This document shows positions 56,434 to 64,000 of a stretch of DNA of 64,000 nucleotides, in pieces. Position 1 is the stretch's first letter; each line of letters opens with the position of its first letter. The position numbers were made by a program, and so were the translations under genes. The notes under the pieces are model-generated. The model ran no database searches and had not been told where the DNA came from. It saw nothing but the letters and a program-made list of their open reading frames with translations. Origin of the DNA: WHSW01 sp963777775 (GTDB lineage: Bacteria; Actinomycetota; Thermoleophilia; Solirubrobacterales; 70-9); assembly GCA_963777775.1 (NCBI GenBank), contig CAVZRL010000004.1, positions 1-64,000 on the forward strand, written 5' to 3'.

Positions 56434-57600
56434 ATGGGTGATCCCACGGTGGATCGCGCCGAGTGCCTCGCGGCCGTGGTGATCGAGGACGGCGCGCAGC
56501 TCGACGCGCTCGCGCCCGCCTGGGACCGGCTCGCCGAGGACGCCGGGTCGCCGTTTGGCGCCCCGATGTGGGTGCGGGCCTGGTGGCGCCACCTGGCGCC
56601 GCGAGGCGCGCGTCTGGCCGTCGTCGCGGTGCACGATGCGGACGAGCTCGTCGGGCTCGCCCCGTTCTACGCCTCGCGCAGGCTCGGGGTCACCGTGCTG
56701 CGCCTGATCAGCGCCGACCTCGCCTCACGCGTGGACATCCTCGCGCGAGCGGGTCGCGAGCTCGAGGTCGCCGCCGCGCTGGCCGGCGCGCTGGCCGCCG
56801 AGCTGCGGCCCGACGTGCTGCGCTGGGAGGGGGTCGACGCATCGACCCGGTGGCCGCAACGACTTTCCCACGCCTGGCCGGGCGGTCGCGCCCACCGGCT
56901 CTCGCACGAGCTCGCGCGTCCGGGGCCGGTGCTCGAGCTCGCCGCCCATTCGTCCTATGAGGAGTGGCTGGCGGCCAAGAGCCGCCACTTCCGTCGCCGG
57001 CTCAGGCAGGGCAGGCGCGCGCTCGAGCGAGACGGCGCCAGCTTCCGGCTCGCCGATCGAGCGAGCCTGGATCGGGACCTGGGCTCGTTCGGGCGCCTGC
57101 ACAGCGCGCGTTGGCAGGGCCGTGGGGGCTCGCTCGCGGTCAACGCCGAGACGATGGCGATGCTGCGCGAGGTGGGAGAGGAGCTGATCGAATCCGGGCG
57201 TTTCCGGCTCTGGATGCTCGACGGCCCCGGCGGCGAGCCGGTGAGCGCCGAGCTGCTGCTCGCGGCACGGGGCGAGGTCGCGAGCTGGAACGGCGGCTTC
57301 GACGCTGACTGGGGCAAGCACTCGCCCGGGATCGCGACGCTCGCGGTGGCGATCGAGGACGCCTACGAGCGGGGCGACCGGCGGCTCGACCTGGGTGGCG
57401 GCGCGGCCGAGTACAAGGACCGGCTCGCCGACGGTGACAGCCCGGTCGCCTGGCAGACCTCGTTCCCGCGCGGCGCGCGCTATCCGCTCGCCCGGCTCTG
57501 GCGCCTGCCCGAGCAGACCGCGCGGCGCTTCAGCGGCAGCGCCAGGAGCCTGCTCGGCCCCGTCGCCTACAACCGGATCCGGCGGACCCTGCGAGTCTGA
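56434..57600 (+). CDS. BioF2/FemAB-like acetyltransferase
   Basis: A 388-aa double-GNAT protein of the BioF2-like (Acetyltransf_6) type related to FemAB peptidyltransferases. Marker segments are GAPMWVRAWWRHLAPRGARL, YEEWLAAKSRHFRRRLRQGR (conserved basic helix), VSAELLLAARGEVASWNGGF and RRLDLGGGAAEYKDRLADGD. Members in exosortase-type loci carry the FemAB name and may add an amino acid or acyl group to the polymer. It starts directly at the upstream stop and is followed by a convergent deacetylase. Confidence 0.8.
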   Translation: MGDPTVDRAECLAAVVIEDGAQLDALAPAWDRLAEDAGSPFGAPMWVRAWWRHLAPRGARLAVVAVHDADELVGLAPFYASRRLGVTVLRLISADLASRVDILARAGRELEVAAALAGALAAELRPDVLRWEGVDASTRWPQRLSHAWPGGRAHRLSHELARPGPVLELAAHSSYEEWLAAKSRHFRRRLRQGRRALERDGASFRLADRASLDRDLGSFGRLHSARWQGRGGSLAVNAETMAMLREVGEELIESGRFRLWMLDGPGGEPVSAELLLAARGEVASWNGGFDADWGKHSPGIATLAVAIEDAYERGDRRLDLGGGAAEYKDRLADGDSPVAWQTSFPRGARYPLARLWRLPEQTARRFSGSARSLLGPVAYNRIRRTLRV

Positions 57601-57612
57601 GGCCGGCCGGTG

Positions 57613-58578
57613 CTAGCGCTTGCGCAGCGCCAGCCGCCGCCCGGCGGCCGCGAGCTGGACCGAGCTGCAGACGGCCCGCATCTGCGGGCGCTCACGACGG
57701 TCGAACGTGATCCTGAACCGTCCCAGCCGCATGCGCGCTTGCTGGTCGAGCGGGAGCGGGTTGTTCTCCGGGGTGGTGGTGACGCCGAGGCGCAGGCCCT
57801 CGTCCCGGCACATCTCGACGATCGCCGGGTCGTAGGCGCCATCGGGGTAGGCGATGACGAAAGGCGGCGCGCCAAGCAGCTCCGAGAGCCATTGCTGGGC
57901 CTGCCGGACCTGATCGGCGGCCTCCTCGGGCGAGCACCGGGTGAGCACGGCGTGGTCGATCGTGTGGTTGCCGATCTCGACCCACGGCGAGCTGCCGAGC
58001 TCGCGAAGCTCGTCGGCGGACAGCGGCCGATCCGTGTCGCCGATCGGCTTCAGCGCCGTGGGCCCGAACTCCGAGAGCAGGTAGGCGTCGACGTCGGGCG
58101 CGCGCATCCGTCGCAGCTTCTCGATCTCCGTAGCCATCCCCGACCCGTTGCCGCGGCGCCGGCGCTCGCGGTAGACGACGTTCCACCAGTAGGCCTTCTC
58201 CTCGAGCACGTGCCTGGCGGACGGAAAGACGGTCACATGCACGCCCTCCTCGGGCAGCAGGTCGAGCAGCCCGAGGTTGCTGGCGAAGCCGTCGTCGAAG
58301 GTGAGGTGCGCGTAGCGGCCACCCGGCTCGAGGCCGCGCTCGATCTCGGCCGCCCCGACGAATCGATAGCCGTGCTCGCGGAAATAGGCGAACAGGCGCT
58401 TCAGGCCCTCGCCCGTCGCGCGCTCGTGCGGGTGCATCGGCGCGCGCTCGATCTCGGCCTCGCTGGCGAAGAACGGATGGAAGATGAAGATCAGCAGGCC
58501 GCGGGTCGCCGGCGAGAACCGCGCCACGAACTGGTCGGCGCGCTGCAGGGTCGATCGTCCCGCGAGCGCGATCGACAT
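57613..58578 (-). CDS. Polysaccharide deacetylase
   Basis: A 321-aa NodB-type carbohydrate esterase 4 protein. Motif 1 is AHLTFDDGFASNL (the two Asp), motif 2 is VEIGNHTIDHAVL (metal-binding histidines), and later VIAYPDGAYDPAIVEMCRDE. The N-terminal FIFHPFFASEAEIERAPMHP part resembles the exopolysaccharide-associated subfamily. No signal peptide is clear. It removes N- or O-acetyl groups from the growing polymer or a precursor (inferred). Confidence 0.87.
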   Translation of the reverse strand: MSIALAGRSTLQRADQFVARFSPATRGLLIFIFHPFFASEAEIERAPMHPHERATGEGLKRLFAYFREHGYRFVGAAEIERGLEPGGRYAHLTFDDGFASNLGLLDLLPEEGVHVTVFPSARHVLEEKAYWWNVVYRERRRRGNGSGMATEIEKLRRMRAPDVDAYLLSEFGPTALKPIGDTDRPLSADELRELGSSPWVEIGNHTIDHAVLTRCSPEEAADQVRQAQQWLSELLGAPPFVIAYPDGAYDPAIVEMCRDEGLRLGVTTTPENNPLPLDQQARMRLGRFRITFDRRERPQMRAVCSSVQLAAAGRRLALRKR

Positions 58579-58670
58579 CCGCAGGCGACCGGGCTCTGGC
58601 CTGTCAGCAGCCGGTGCGATCCGGGAAGCGTACCCACGGAACCGGCCGGGGGCGGCTCTAGGATCCGCGC

Positions 58671-59762
58671 GTGAATCGGATCCTGATGGTCCTGCGGCCG
58701 ACCGAGGGCGGGGCCTTCGAGCACGTCAGCTCACTTGCGCGGGCGCTTGCCGATCGCGGCCACGAGGTGGCGATCTGCGGCCCGCACGGGCATCACCGTG
58801 AGCTCGGCGTCGAGCTGATCGAGCTCGAGATCGTGCGCCGGCCGAGCCCGCGCGACGACCTGCGCTCGGTTGCGGGTCTTGGCGGGATCGTGCGCCGCTA
58901 CCGCCCCGACCTGGTGCACGCGCACGGCTCGAAGGGCGGGGTGATGGCGCGGCTCGCGCGGATCGGGGCGCCGAGGACCCCGCTCGTCTTCACGCCACAC
59001 GGCTTCGCCTTCGCGGGCCACTTCTCGAGCCGGCTCGAGCGCGGGGCCTACGAGGCCGCCGAGCGAGCGCTGGCGCCGCTCGCCAGCCGCACGATCTGCG
59101 TCTGCGAGGCCGAGGCGCGGCTCGCCCGTCGCGTCGGCGCGGGCCGGCGCGTGCGGGTGGTCCACAACGGGATCGACCCACCGGCCGAGATCACGGCCGA
59201 CCCGGCGATCAGCTCGTTGAGCGAGCACGGCCCCCTGGTCGGCGTCCTCTCCGGCCTTCGTCCCGGCAAGGGCCTGGAGACGATGATCGAGGCGATCGCC
59301 CGCCTGCGGGCGGAGGGGTCCAGCGCCGAGCTCGTCGTCGCCGGGGAGGGCAGCGAGCGCGCCCGGCTCGAGCAGCTAGCCGCCGGCCTGGGCGTCGCCG
59401 AGGCAGTGCACCTGCCCGGCCACAGCCGCGACCCGTACCAGTTCCTCGCCGCCCTCGACATGTTCGCGCTGCCCTCCTGGGCGGAGTCGTTCCCGTACTC
59501 GGTGCTGGAGGCGATGGCGGTCGGCCTACCGGTCGTCGCGACCGACGTCGGCGGGGTTGCGGAGGCGATCGAGGACGGGGTCAGCGGCCTGTTGGTGGCC
59601 CCGCGGGACGCGGCCGGGCTCGCGTTGAGGATGGGCTCGTTGCTCGACGACCGCAGCGGTGCTCGGCGGCTCGCCGAGGCGGCCAAGGCGCGCCGGGTCG
59701 AGCTGTTCAGCATGGCGGCGATGGTGGGGGGGACGCTCGAGGTCTACGGGGAGCTGGCGTGA
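58671..59762 (+). CDS. GT4 glycosyltransferase
   Basis: A 363-aa GT-B glycosyltransferase of family 4. The N-terminal domain is RILMVLRPTEGGAFEHVSSL and DLVHAHGSKGGVMARLARI; the C-terminal domain has GVLSGLRPGKGLETMIEAIA and the nucleotide-sugar motif ALPSWAESFPYSVLEAMAVG LPVVATDVGG (E-x7-E). It adds a sugar to a lipid-linked acceptor at the inner membrane face. GTG 58671 lies six bases after a TAGGAT box. Confidence 0.9.
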   Translation: MNRILMVLRPTEGGAFEHVSSLARALADRGHEVAICGPHGHHRELGVELIELEIVRRPSPRDDLRSVAGLGGIVRRYRPDLVHAHGSKGGVMARLARIGAPRTPLVFTPHGFAFAGHFSSRLERGAYEAAERALAPLASRTICVCEAEARLARRVGAGRRVRVVHNGIDPPAEITADPAISSLSEHGPLVGVLSGLRPGKGLETMIEAIARLRAEGSSAELVVAGEGSERARLEQLAAGLGVAEAVHLPGHSRDPYQFLAALDMFALPSWAESFPYSVLEAMAVGLPVVATDVGGVAEAIEDGVSGLLVAPRDAAGLALRMGSLLDDRSGARRLAEAAKARRVELFSMAAMVGGTLEVYGELA

Positions 59763-59829
59763 TCGAGAGCTCGCAGATACTCCGGCGAGAGCGGCGCCGG
59801 CCTTCGAGCCGTGCGAAACTGCCGCCTCG

Positions 59830-61386
59830 ATGATGAGCTTCGAGCGATTCAACGGCGCCGGAGGCGGCGCGGCCGAGGACCGCGTCGACGTACATCGGTA
59901 CCTAAGCGCGCTGAACCGAGACCGGCGCTGGATCGTCGCGGTGGTGATCGCGGTCACCGTCGCCGTGTTCGCGCTCTCCCTGGTCCTGCCGAAGTCCTAC
60001 AACGCAACCGCGACGATCGTGCTCGACGTCCAGTCGGGCGTCTTCGGACCGCCCGACGCAGAGTCCACCCAGCGCCGATTGGCGACGATCGAGAGCCTGC
60101 TCAGCAGCACCGAGGTGCTGGACGAGGCGGCGCAGGAGGTTGGCGGTGGGGAGACGGCCGAGTCGCTGGAGACGAAGGTCGACTCATCGGTCGACGAGCT
60201 CACCAACCTGATCGAGGTCACCGGCAGCGACGGCGATCCCGACACCGCCGCGGCGATCGCCAACGCGGTCGCGCAGAGCTTCCTCGACGTCCAGCAGAGC
60301 CTCGAGCGCGAGCGCCTCAACGACGCCGCAGACGCACTCTCCCGCGAGGCCGACGAGATCAGCGGCGAGTCCGGCTCGCAGGGTGAGATCGAGGCGATCA
60401 ACGACCGGATCAACGACCTGCGGGTGCAGGCGGCGAGCGCCGGGTCGGACCTGCAGCTGGCCGAGCAGGCGCTGCCCCCGGCCGATCCGGCCTCGCCGCG
60501 ACCGCTGCGCAACTCGGTGCTCGCCTTCTTTGCCGCCCTCTTCATCGCGATCCTGGTCAGCCTCGGGCGCGATCAGCTGCGGCCGGTGATCGGCTCCCCG
60601 CGCGAAATCTCGGCGATGTTCGGGCGCCCGGTGCTGAGCTCGGTTCCCTACATGCCGGGCCGCTTCTCGCGCTCGCGGCGAGCGGTTGCGGCGATCGCGC
60701 ACGAGGCCTACGAGAACCTGCGCTCAGCGGTCCAGATCACGATCCCGCCGGACCAGGAGCGCGGTCAAGCGATCCTGGTCACCTCGGCGGTCCACGCCGA
60801 GGGCAAGACGACCGTCGTCGGCAGGCTCGGTCGCGGGCTCGCCCGCGCCGGACACCGGACGCTGATCATCTCCGCTGACCTGCGCTGGCCGAGCCTGCAC
60901 GAGCAGCTCGGGCTGCCACTCGCGCCCGGCCTCACCGACGCGCTGAAGCTCGCGGAGCGCAGCGGGATGAGCGACTACATCCTGCCCGCCACGACCCATG
61001 ACGTGCGCGTCGACGGCGCCGGATCCGGCCCGGAGTCGGACCTGCACGTGCTCACCTCCGGGACGAAGCCGCACGATCCCGCCCGGTTGCTCGCCAGCGA
61101 CGCGATGCGGGCGCTGATCGATTACGCGACCCTCGAGTACACCTACGTGCTGCTCGACGCGCCGCCGGTGATCGGGCTCGCCGACGTGCAGGGGCTAGCC
61201 GCGGTCACCGACCACACGATCTTCGTCGCCAAGCTCGACCGGGTGACGATCGACCAGGCGATCGACGCCCGCGAACTGCTTGAGCGCTTCGGCCTCGACC
61301 CGGTCGGCCTGGTCGTGGTCGGCGCCAAGGTCGACGTCTCGCCCTACTACGTGAGCGAGCGGCCCCCGATCACCGTGGAGCGGTAG
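59830..61386 (+). CDS. Wzz/tyrosine autokinase fusion
   Basis: A 518-aa protein joining a chain-length determinant (Wzz; helices WIVAVVIAVTVAVFALSLVL near residue 37 and SVLAFFAALFIAILVSLG near 233, with a coiled periplasmic-type loop between) to a BY-kinase-like ATPase. The ATPase has a Walker A-type TSAVHAEGKTTVVGRLGRGL (about 318-337), Walker A' LIISADLRWPS and Walker B YVLLDAPPVIG. A C-terminal SPYYVSERPP offers a tyrosine pair instead of a full cluster. It controls polymer length and export. The 3' end overlaps the convergent ligase gene by 17 bases. Confidence 0.87.
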   Translation: MMSFERFNGAGGGAAEDRVDVHRYLSALNRDRRWIVAVVIAVTVAVFALSLVLPKSYNATATIVLDVQSGVFGPPDAESTQRRLATIESLLSSTEVLDEAAQEVGGGETAESLETKVDSSVDELTNLIEVTGSDGDPDTAAAIANAVAQSFLDVQQSLERERLNDAADALSREADEISGESGSQGEIEAINDRINDLRVQAASAGSDLQLAEQALPPADPASPRPLRNSVLAFFAALFIAILVSLGRDQLRPVIGSPREISAMFGRPVLSSVPYMPGRFSRSRRAVAAIAHEAYENLRSAVQITIPPDQERGQAILVTSAVHAEGKTTVVGRLGRGLARAGHRTLIISADLRWPSLHEQLGLPLAPGLTDALKLAERSGMSDYILPATTHDVRVDGAGSGPESDLHVLTSGTKPHDPARLLASDAMRALIDYATLEYTYVLLDAPPVIGLADVQGLAAVTDHTIFVAKLDRVTIDQAIDARELLERFGLDPVGLVVVGAKVDVSPYYVSERPPITVER

Positions 61387-62719
61387 GGGACCCGCGCCAG
61401 GCGGTCGTCGCCGAGACCTGCGAGCCGGCCCAGATCAGCGCTGCCACGACCCAGAGATGGCGCCAGTGCAGGGTGTCGACGAAGAAGCTGTTCAGCATCA
61501 GGCCGCACCAGGAGCCGAACAGGGCCGCCGACCCGATGCCGTAGGTGTCGCGGCCGGTGAGCGCGTTGCGGCCGGCCATCAGCAAGGTGAGGAGCATCAG
61601 CGCGCCGACCGTCACCAGGCCGAGGTAGCCCTGCTCGGCGAACGAGCGCACGTAGAGGCTGTGCGCGTCGAGCTGGGCGGCGATCCCGAACTGGCCCGGG
61701 CCGATCCCGAACGGATGCTCGCGGGCGAGCTCGACCCCGGTTTCCTGGGCCGCGAAGCGAGCGGTGTCATAGGCCTGCAGGCCGGCGCGCTGGTCGAAGA
61801 ACTCGACCGAGCCGGTCGCCGTGAGCACGACGACCGCCGCCGCGCCGGCGGCGAGCAGGAGGCTGAGCAGGAGAACCGTCCGGCGCACGCCGCCGGGCCT
61901 CGGCACGGTGACCAGGAGCATCGCGAAGACGCCGAGGGCGAGGCTGCCCCAGGCCGCGCGCGAGTAGGAGAACAGGACCCCGAGCGCGAGGGTGAAGAAG
62001 ATCAGCCCCTTGAGCCAGGCCCTGATCGCGAGCAGCCGCGGCCGGACGATCTCCTCGAGGACGATGAGCGCGATCGGGATCAGGAACGGGCCGAACACGT
62101 TCGCGTCCTTGAACAGGGCCTGGACCCGCTCGCCCCCCTCGTAGAGCAGCAGCTCGCGGCCGGGCAGTGGCATCAGCAGGGCGGCGACGCCGGCGACCGT
62201 CGAGACCACGGCGGCGATCAGGTAGGCAACGACGATCCCGCGCGCCCTGCTCTCGGAGTTCACGTATCCGGTCAGCCAGACCGCGAACACGGCGAGGTAG
62301 AGCGTGACCGAGAAGAAGATCCCCGCCTCGGCGGGATCGACGACCTCGGTCGCGGAAACCAGGTTGAGGGCGACAAAGGCGCCGAGCACCGCCCCGATCG
62401 CCAGCGGTGTGTGCTCGAGGCTGAACCGCCCGGTGACCGCCGCGATCGCGATCACCACGCCGAAGACGAGATCGGGCGGTGCGGGCTCGAACCGGACCGC
62501 GCCGAGCAGCAGGAATCCGAGGAAGACGGCCGCCTCGTAGCGGGCGAGGGTGAGCAGCACGAGGCCGATTAGCGCACAGCCGCCGACCAGCAGCAGCGGC
62601 AGTCCCGGCGGCGGGTAACGCGTCACGGCCACGGCCAGCGCAAGCGCCAGCATCAGCGCCGCGCCGACGGCGGCCACGGCCTGGGGTGTCAGCGGCCACC
62701 GCGACTGCACGCCGTACAT
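61370..62719 (-). CDS. O-antigen ligase/polymerase-type protein
   Basis: A 449-aa membrane protein with about 12 helices and a large outer loop containing AREHPFGIGPGQFGIAAQLD AHSLYVRSFAEQGYLGL, the signature of the Wzy_C (O-antigen ligase) superfamily, including the loop histidine (AHSLY). It would polymerise or attach the polysaccharide. ATG 62719 starts just before the first helix. The longer frame to 63055 overlaps the next gene and lacks coding character. Confidence 0.85.
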   Translation of the reverse strand: MYGVQSRWPLTPQAVAAVGAALMLALALAVAVTRYPPPGLPLLLVGGCALIGLVLLTLARYEAAVFLGFLLLGAVRFEPAPPDLVFGVVIAIAAVTGRFSLEHTPLAIGAVLGAFVALNLVSATEVVDPAEAGIFFSVTLYLAVFAVWLTGYVNSESRARGIVVAYLIAAVVSTVAGVAALLMPLPGRELLLYEGGERVQALFKDANVFGPFLIPIALIVLEEIVRPRLLAIRAWLKGLIFFTLALGVLFSYSRAAWGSLALGVFAMLLVTVPRPGGVRRTVLLLSLLLAAGAAAVVVLTATGSVEFFDQRAGLQAYDTARFAAQETGVELAREHPFGIGPGQFGIAAQLDAHSLYVRSFAEQGYLGLVTVGALMLLTLLMAGRNALTGRDTYGIGSAALFGSWCGLMLNSFFVDTLHWRHLWVVAALIWAGSQVSATTAWRGSPTAPR

Positions 62720-62817
62720 CTGATCGCTCGAACCGACCAAGGCCGGCACAGGGTAGTGCCGCGAGCCGCGGCGACGAGCCGGTCGCCGCGATCGGGCAAG
62801 GCGAGTGCCGGCCGGGC

Positions 62818-64000
62818 TCAGCGGGCGCCGGCGCCGGCGCGGATCAGGACCAGCCCGCGGCTCGCGCCGAGCCGCACCGAGCGCACCCGACGTCCCGAGA
62901 GGCGGACGTAGGGTCGCGAGAGCTCGATCCGCCTGGGCGGGGAGTCGGGCTGGTTGAGCAGCACCAGGCCGCGTGAGAACTTGCGCTGCAGGAGGCCGTG
63001 ACGGATCCGCAGGCCGCCTCGCGCGCGGCCGAGGTCGGCGTTCCAGCCATGCCACCAGCGATCCGGGTAGGCCTCACCGTCCTCATCGACCGCGAGCGCG
63101 TCGGTGCCCTGTTGAAGCAGGAAGTAACCGGCGAGCTCGAACTCGCGGGCGCGCTCGTCGGCGATCTCGTGCGGCTCGTAGATCGCCGTCTTCTCCTGCG
63201 CGTGCAGCCACTCGACGTGCTTGATGAAGGTCAGGAACCCGTATGTGCCCCTGCCGGCGGTCAGGCCGTCGTCCGAGAAGCCGCGCTCGAGCTCGATCGC
63301 GTCGGCGGCGGCGATCTGGCGCTTCACGAACGGGTCGGAATGATCGGCCCACCAAAGGGCGTTGTGGGTGATCTCGGCGGCGGGGAAGGCGGCGCGGATC
63401 TCCTCGGTGAACTCGGCGATGTAGCGACGCCAGTCCTCGTCGGTGATCGGGGATCCGGTGCGCGGGTCGATCGGGCGGACGAACTCGCCGCTGCCGTCGG
63501 AGACCCGCATCTCCATGTTCACGTCGTCGACGAAGATCCCGACGTATCCCTTCTCGAGCTCTCCGGCGGCCTCCTCGATCCAGTGGCGACGCCAATCAGG
63601 GTTGCCGATGTCGGCCGCGAACTGGGGGCAGCTGCCGCCCGAGCAGCCGTACTGGATGAAGAGCGGCTCGCCGGCGGCGTCGCGCAGCACCCAGTCGGGG
63701 TTCTCCTCGACCAGCTCGGTCTGGCGCGGGTTGTAGATCGCGTACAGGTCCTTGTAGAACTGGGTCGGCGCCGCCCAGCCCAGGGCGCGGTCGAAGAACG
63801 GGGGATAGGCGCGCATCCGCCAGTAGCGCTGTTGGGCGAACTGCTGGGTTTCCGGCGCGGCCTCGGTGACATAGGGGTCGAAGGCGCTCTTCGCGTTCAA
63901 CATCAGGGTCGGCTCGCCGACCTGCGGCGTCGCTGCGCTCGCCGCCACTGCGCCCAGGAGCTGGATCGCGCAGATCGCGACCAGGAGCGGGACGAGGCGG
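62818..64000 (-). CDS. GHL15-type putative glycosidase, 5' end cut by window
   Basis: At least 394 aa; the frame stays open to the window edge, where it encodes a signal peptide (RLVPLLVAICAIQLLGAVAA), so the start lies beyond 64000. It is a clear paralogue of 43647-44861: FYKDLYAIYNPRQTEL, CPQFAADIGNPDWRRHWIEE, GYVGIFVDDVNMEMRVSDGS, AADAIELERGFSDDG. The C-terminal third is a beta-sandwich (RPYVRLSGRRVRSVRLG). Probably cuts or remodels the exported polysaccharide. Confidence 0.8.
   Translation of the reverse strand, partial: RLVPLLVAICAIQLLGAVAASAATPQVGEPTLMLNAKSAFDPYVTEAAPETQQFAQQRYWRMRAYPPFFDRALGWAAPTQFYKDLYAIYNPRQTELVEENPDWVLRDAAGEPLFIQYGCSGGSCPQFAADIGNPDWRRHWIEEAAGELEKGYVGIFVDDVNMEMRVSDGSGEFVRPIDPRTGSPITDEDWRRYIAEFTEEIRAAFPAAEITHNALWWADHSDPFVKRQIAAADAIELERGFSDDGLTAGRGTYGFLTFIKHVEWLHAQEKTAIYEPHEIADERAREFELAGYFLLQQGTDALAVDEDGEAYPDRWWHGWNADLGRARGGLRIRHGLLQRKFSRGLVLLNQPDSPPRRIELSRPYVRLSGRRVRSVRLGASRGLVLIRAGAGAR

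Overview
The window is about 64 kb of high-GC chromosomal DNA. It most likely comes from an actinobacterium of the class Thermoleophilia (Solirubrobacterales or a relative). This is inferred from the many NTF2/SnoaL-like paralogues that start MSQENVE and end AAGLSE, from secreted proteins with RTX, beta-helix and Ig-like repeats, from a GYD protein, an HtaA-like protein and a SigK/RskA-like pair, and from the general codon habit. No taxonomic marker such as 16S rRNA is present, so this placement is an inference. Many genes have a -10-like box (TANNNT or GATACT) only 6-9 bases before the start codon. This points to widespread leaderless transcription, and I used it to choose several starts.

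Region 1 (1-12.1 kb) is accessory DNA. It has an AIM24 gene, two arrays of NTF2-like 'cassette' genes on the minus strand (776-2119 and 10068-11525), small unrecognised genes, a right-handed beta-helix gene, an NAD-dependent formate dehydrogenase, an MpsC-like gene with a divergent winged-helix regulator, and several short dispersed repeats. Pieces of the NTF2 cassette ends (stop plus start junction, or promoter plus start) lie scattered in front of unrelated genes.

Region 2 (12.1-33.7 kb) holds cell-surface and stress genes: three RTX-type proteins, a GYD protein, a thioredoxin-fold protein, a frameshifted alpha/beta hydrolase, a doubly frameshifted F420/NADP-type oxidoreductase, a universal stress protein, an NfeD-like protein, a Tat-exported phosphoesterase, tRNA-Val(GAC), an EamA-type transporter, a cupin, a methyltransferase carrying the same promoter/start signature as the NTF2 genes, a second beta-helix gene, an ECF sigma/anti-sigma pair and a penicillin-acylase-type hydrolase.

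Region 3 (33.7-64 kb) interleaves core genes with an exopolysaccharide gene set. The polysaccharide-type genes are a large membrane protein, a NadE-like enzyme, an AsnB-type amidotransferase, an acyl carrier protein, an AMP-forming ligase, a Wzx flippase, two GHL15-type putative glycosidases, a BioF2/FemAB-type acyltransferase, a polysaccharide deacetylase, a GT4 glycosyltransferase, a Wzz/tyrosine-autokinase fusion and an O-antigen-ligase-type protein. This list resembles the exopolysaccharide complement that accompanies exosortase A in proteobacteria, but I see no exosortase. Between its two halves lie thrS, infC-rpmI-rplT, an RNA methyltransferase, pheS-pheT and argC-argJ-argB-argD, mostly with overlapping start/stop codons.

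The essential gene pheT carries a one-base insertion as given. That suggests at least some frameshifts in this window are sequence errors, so the pseudogene calls should be read with that in mind.
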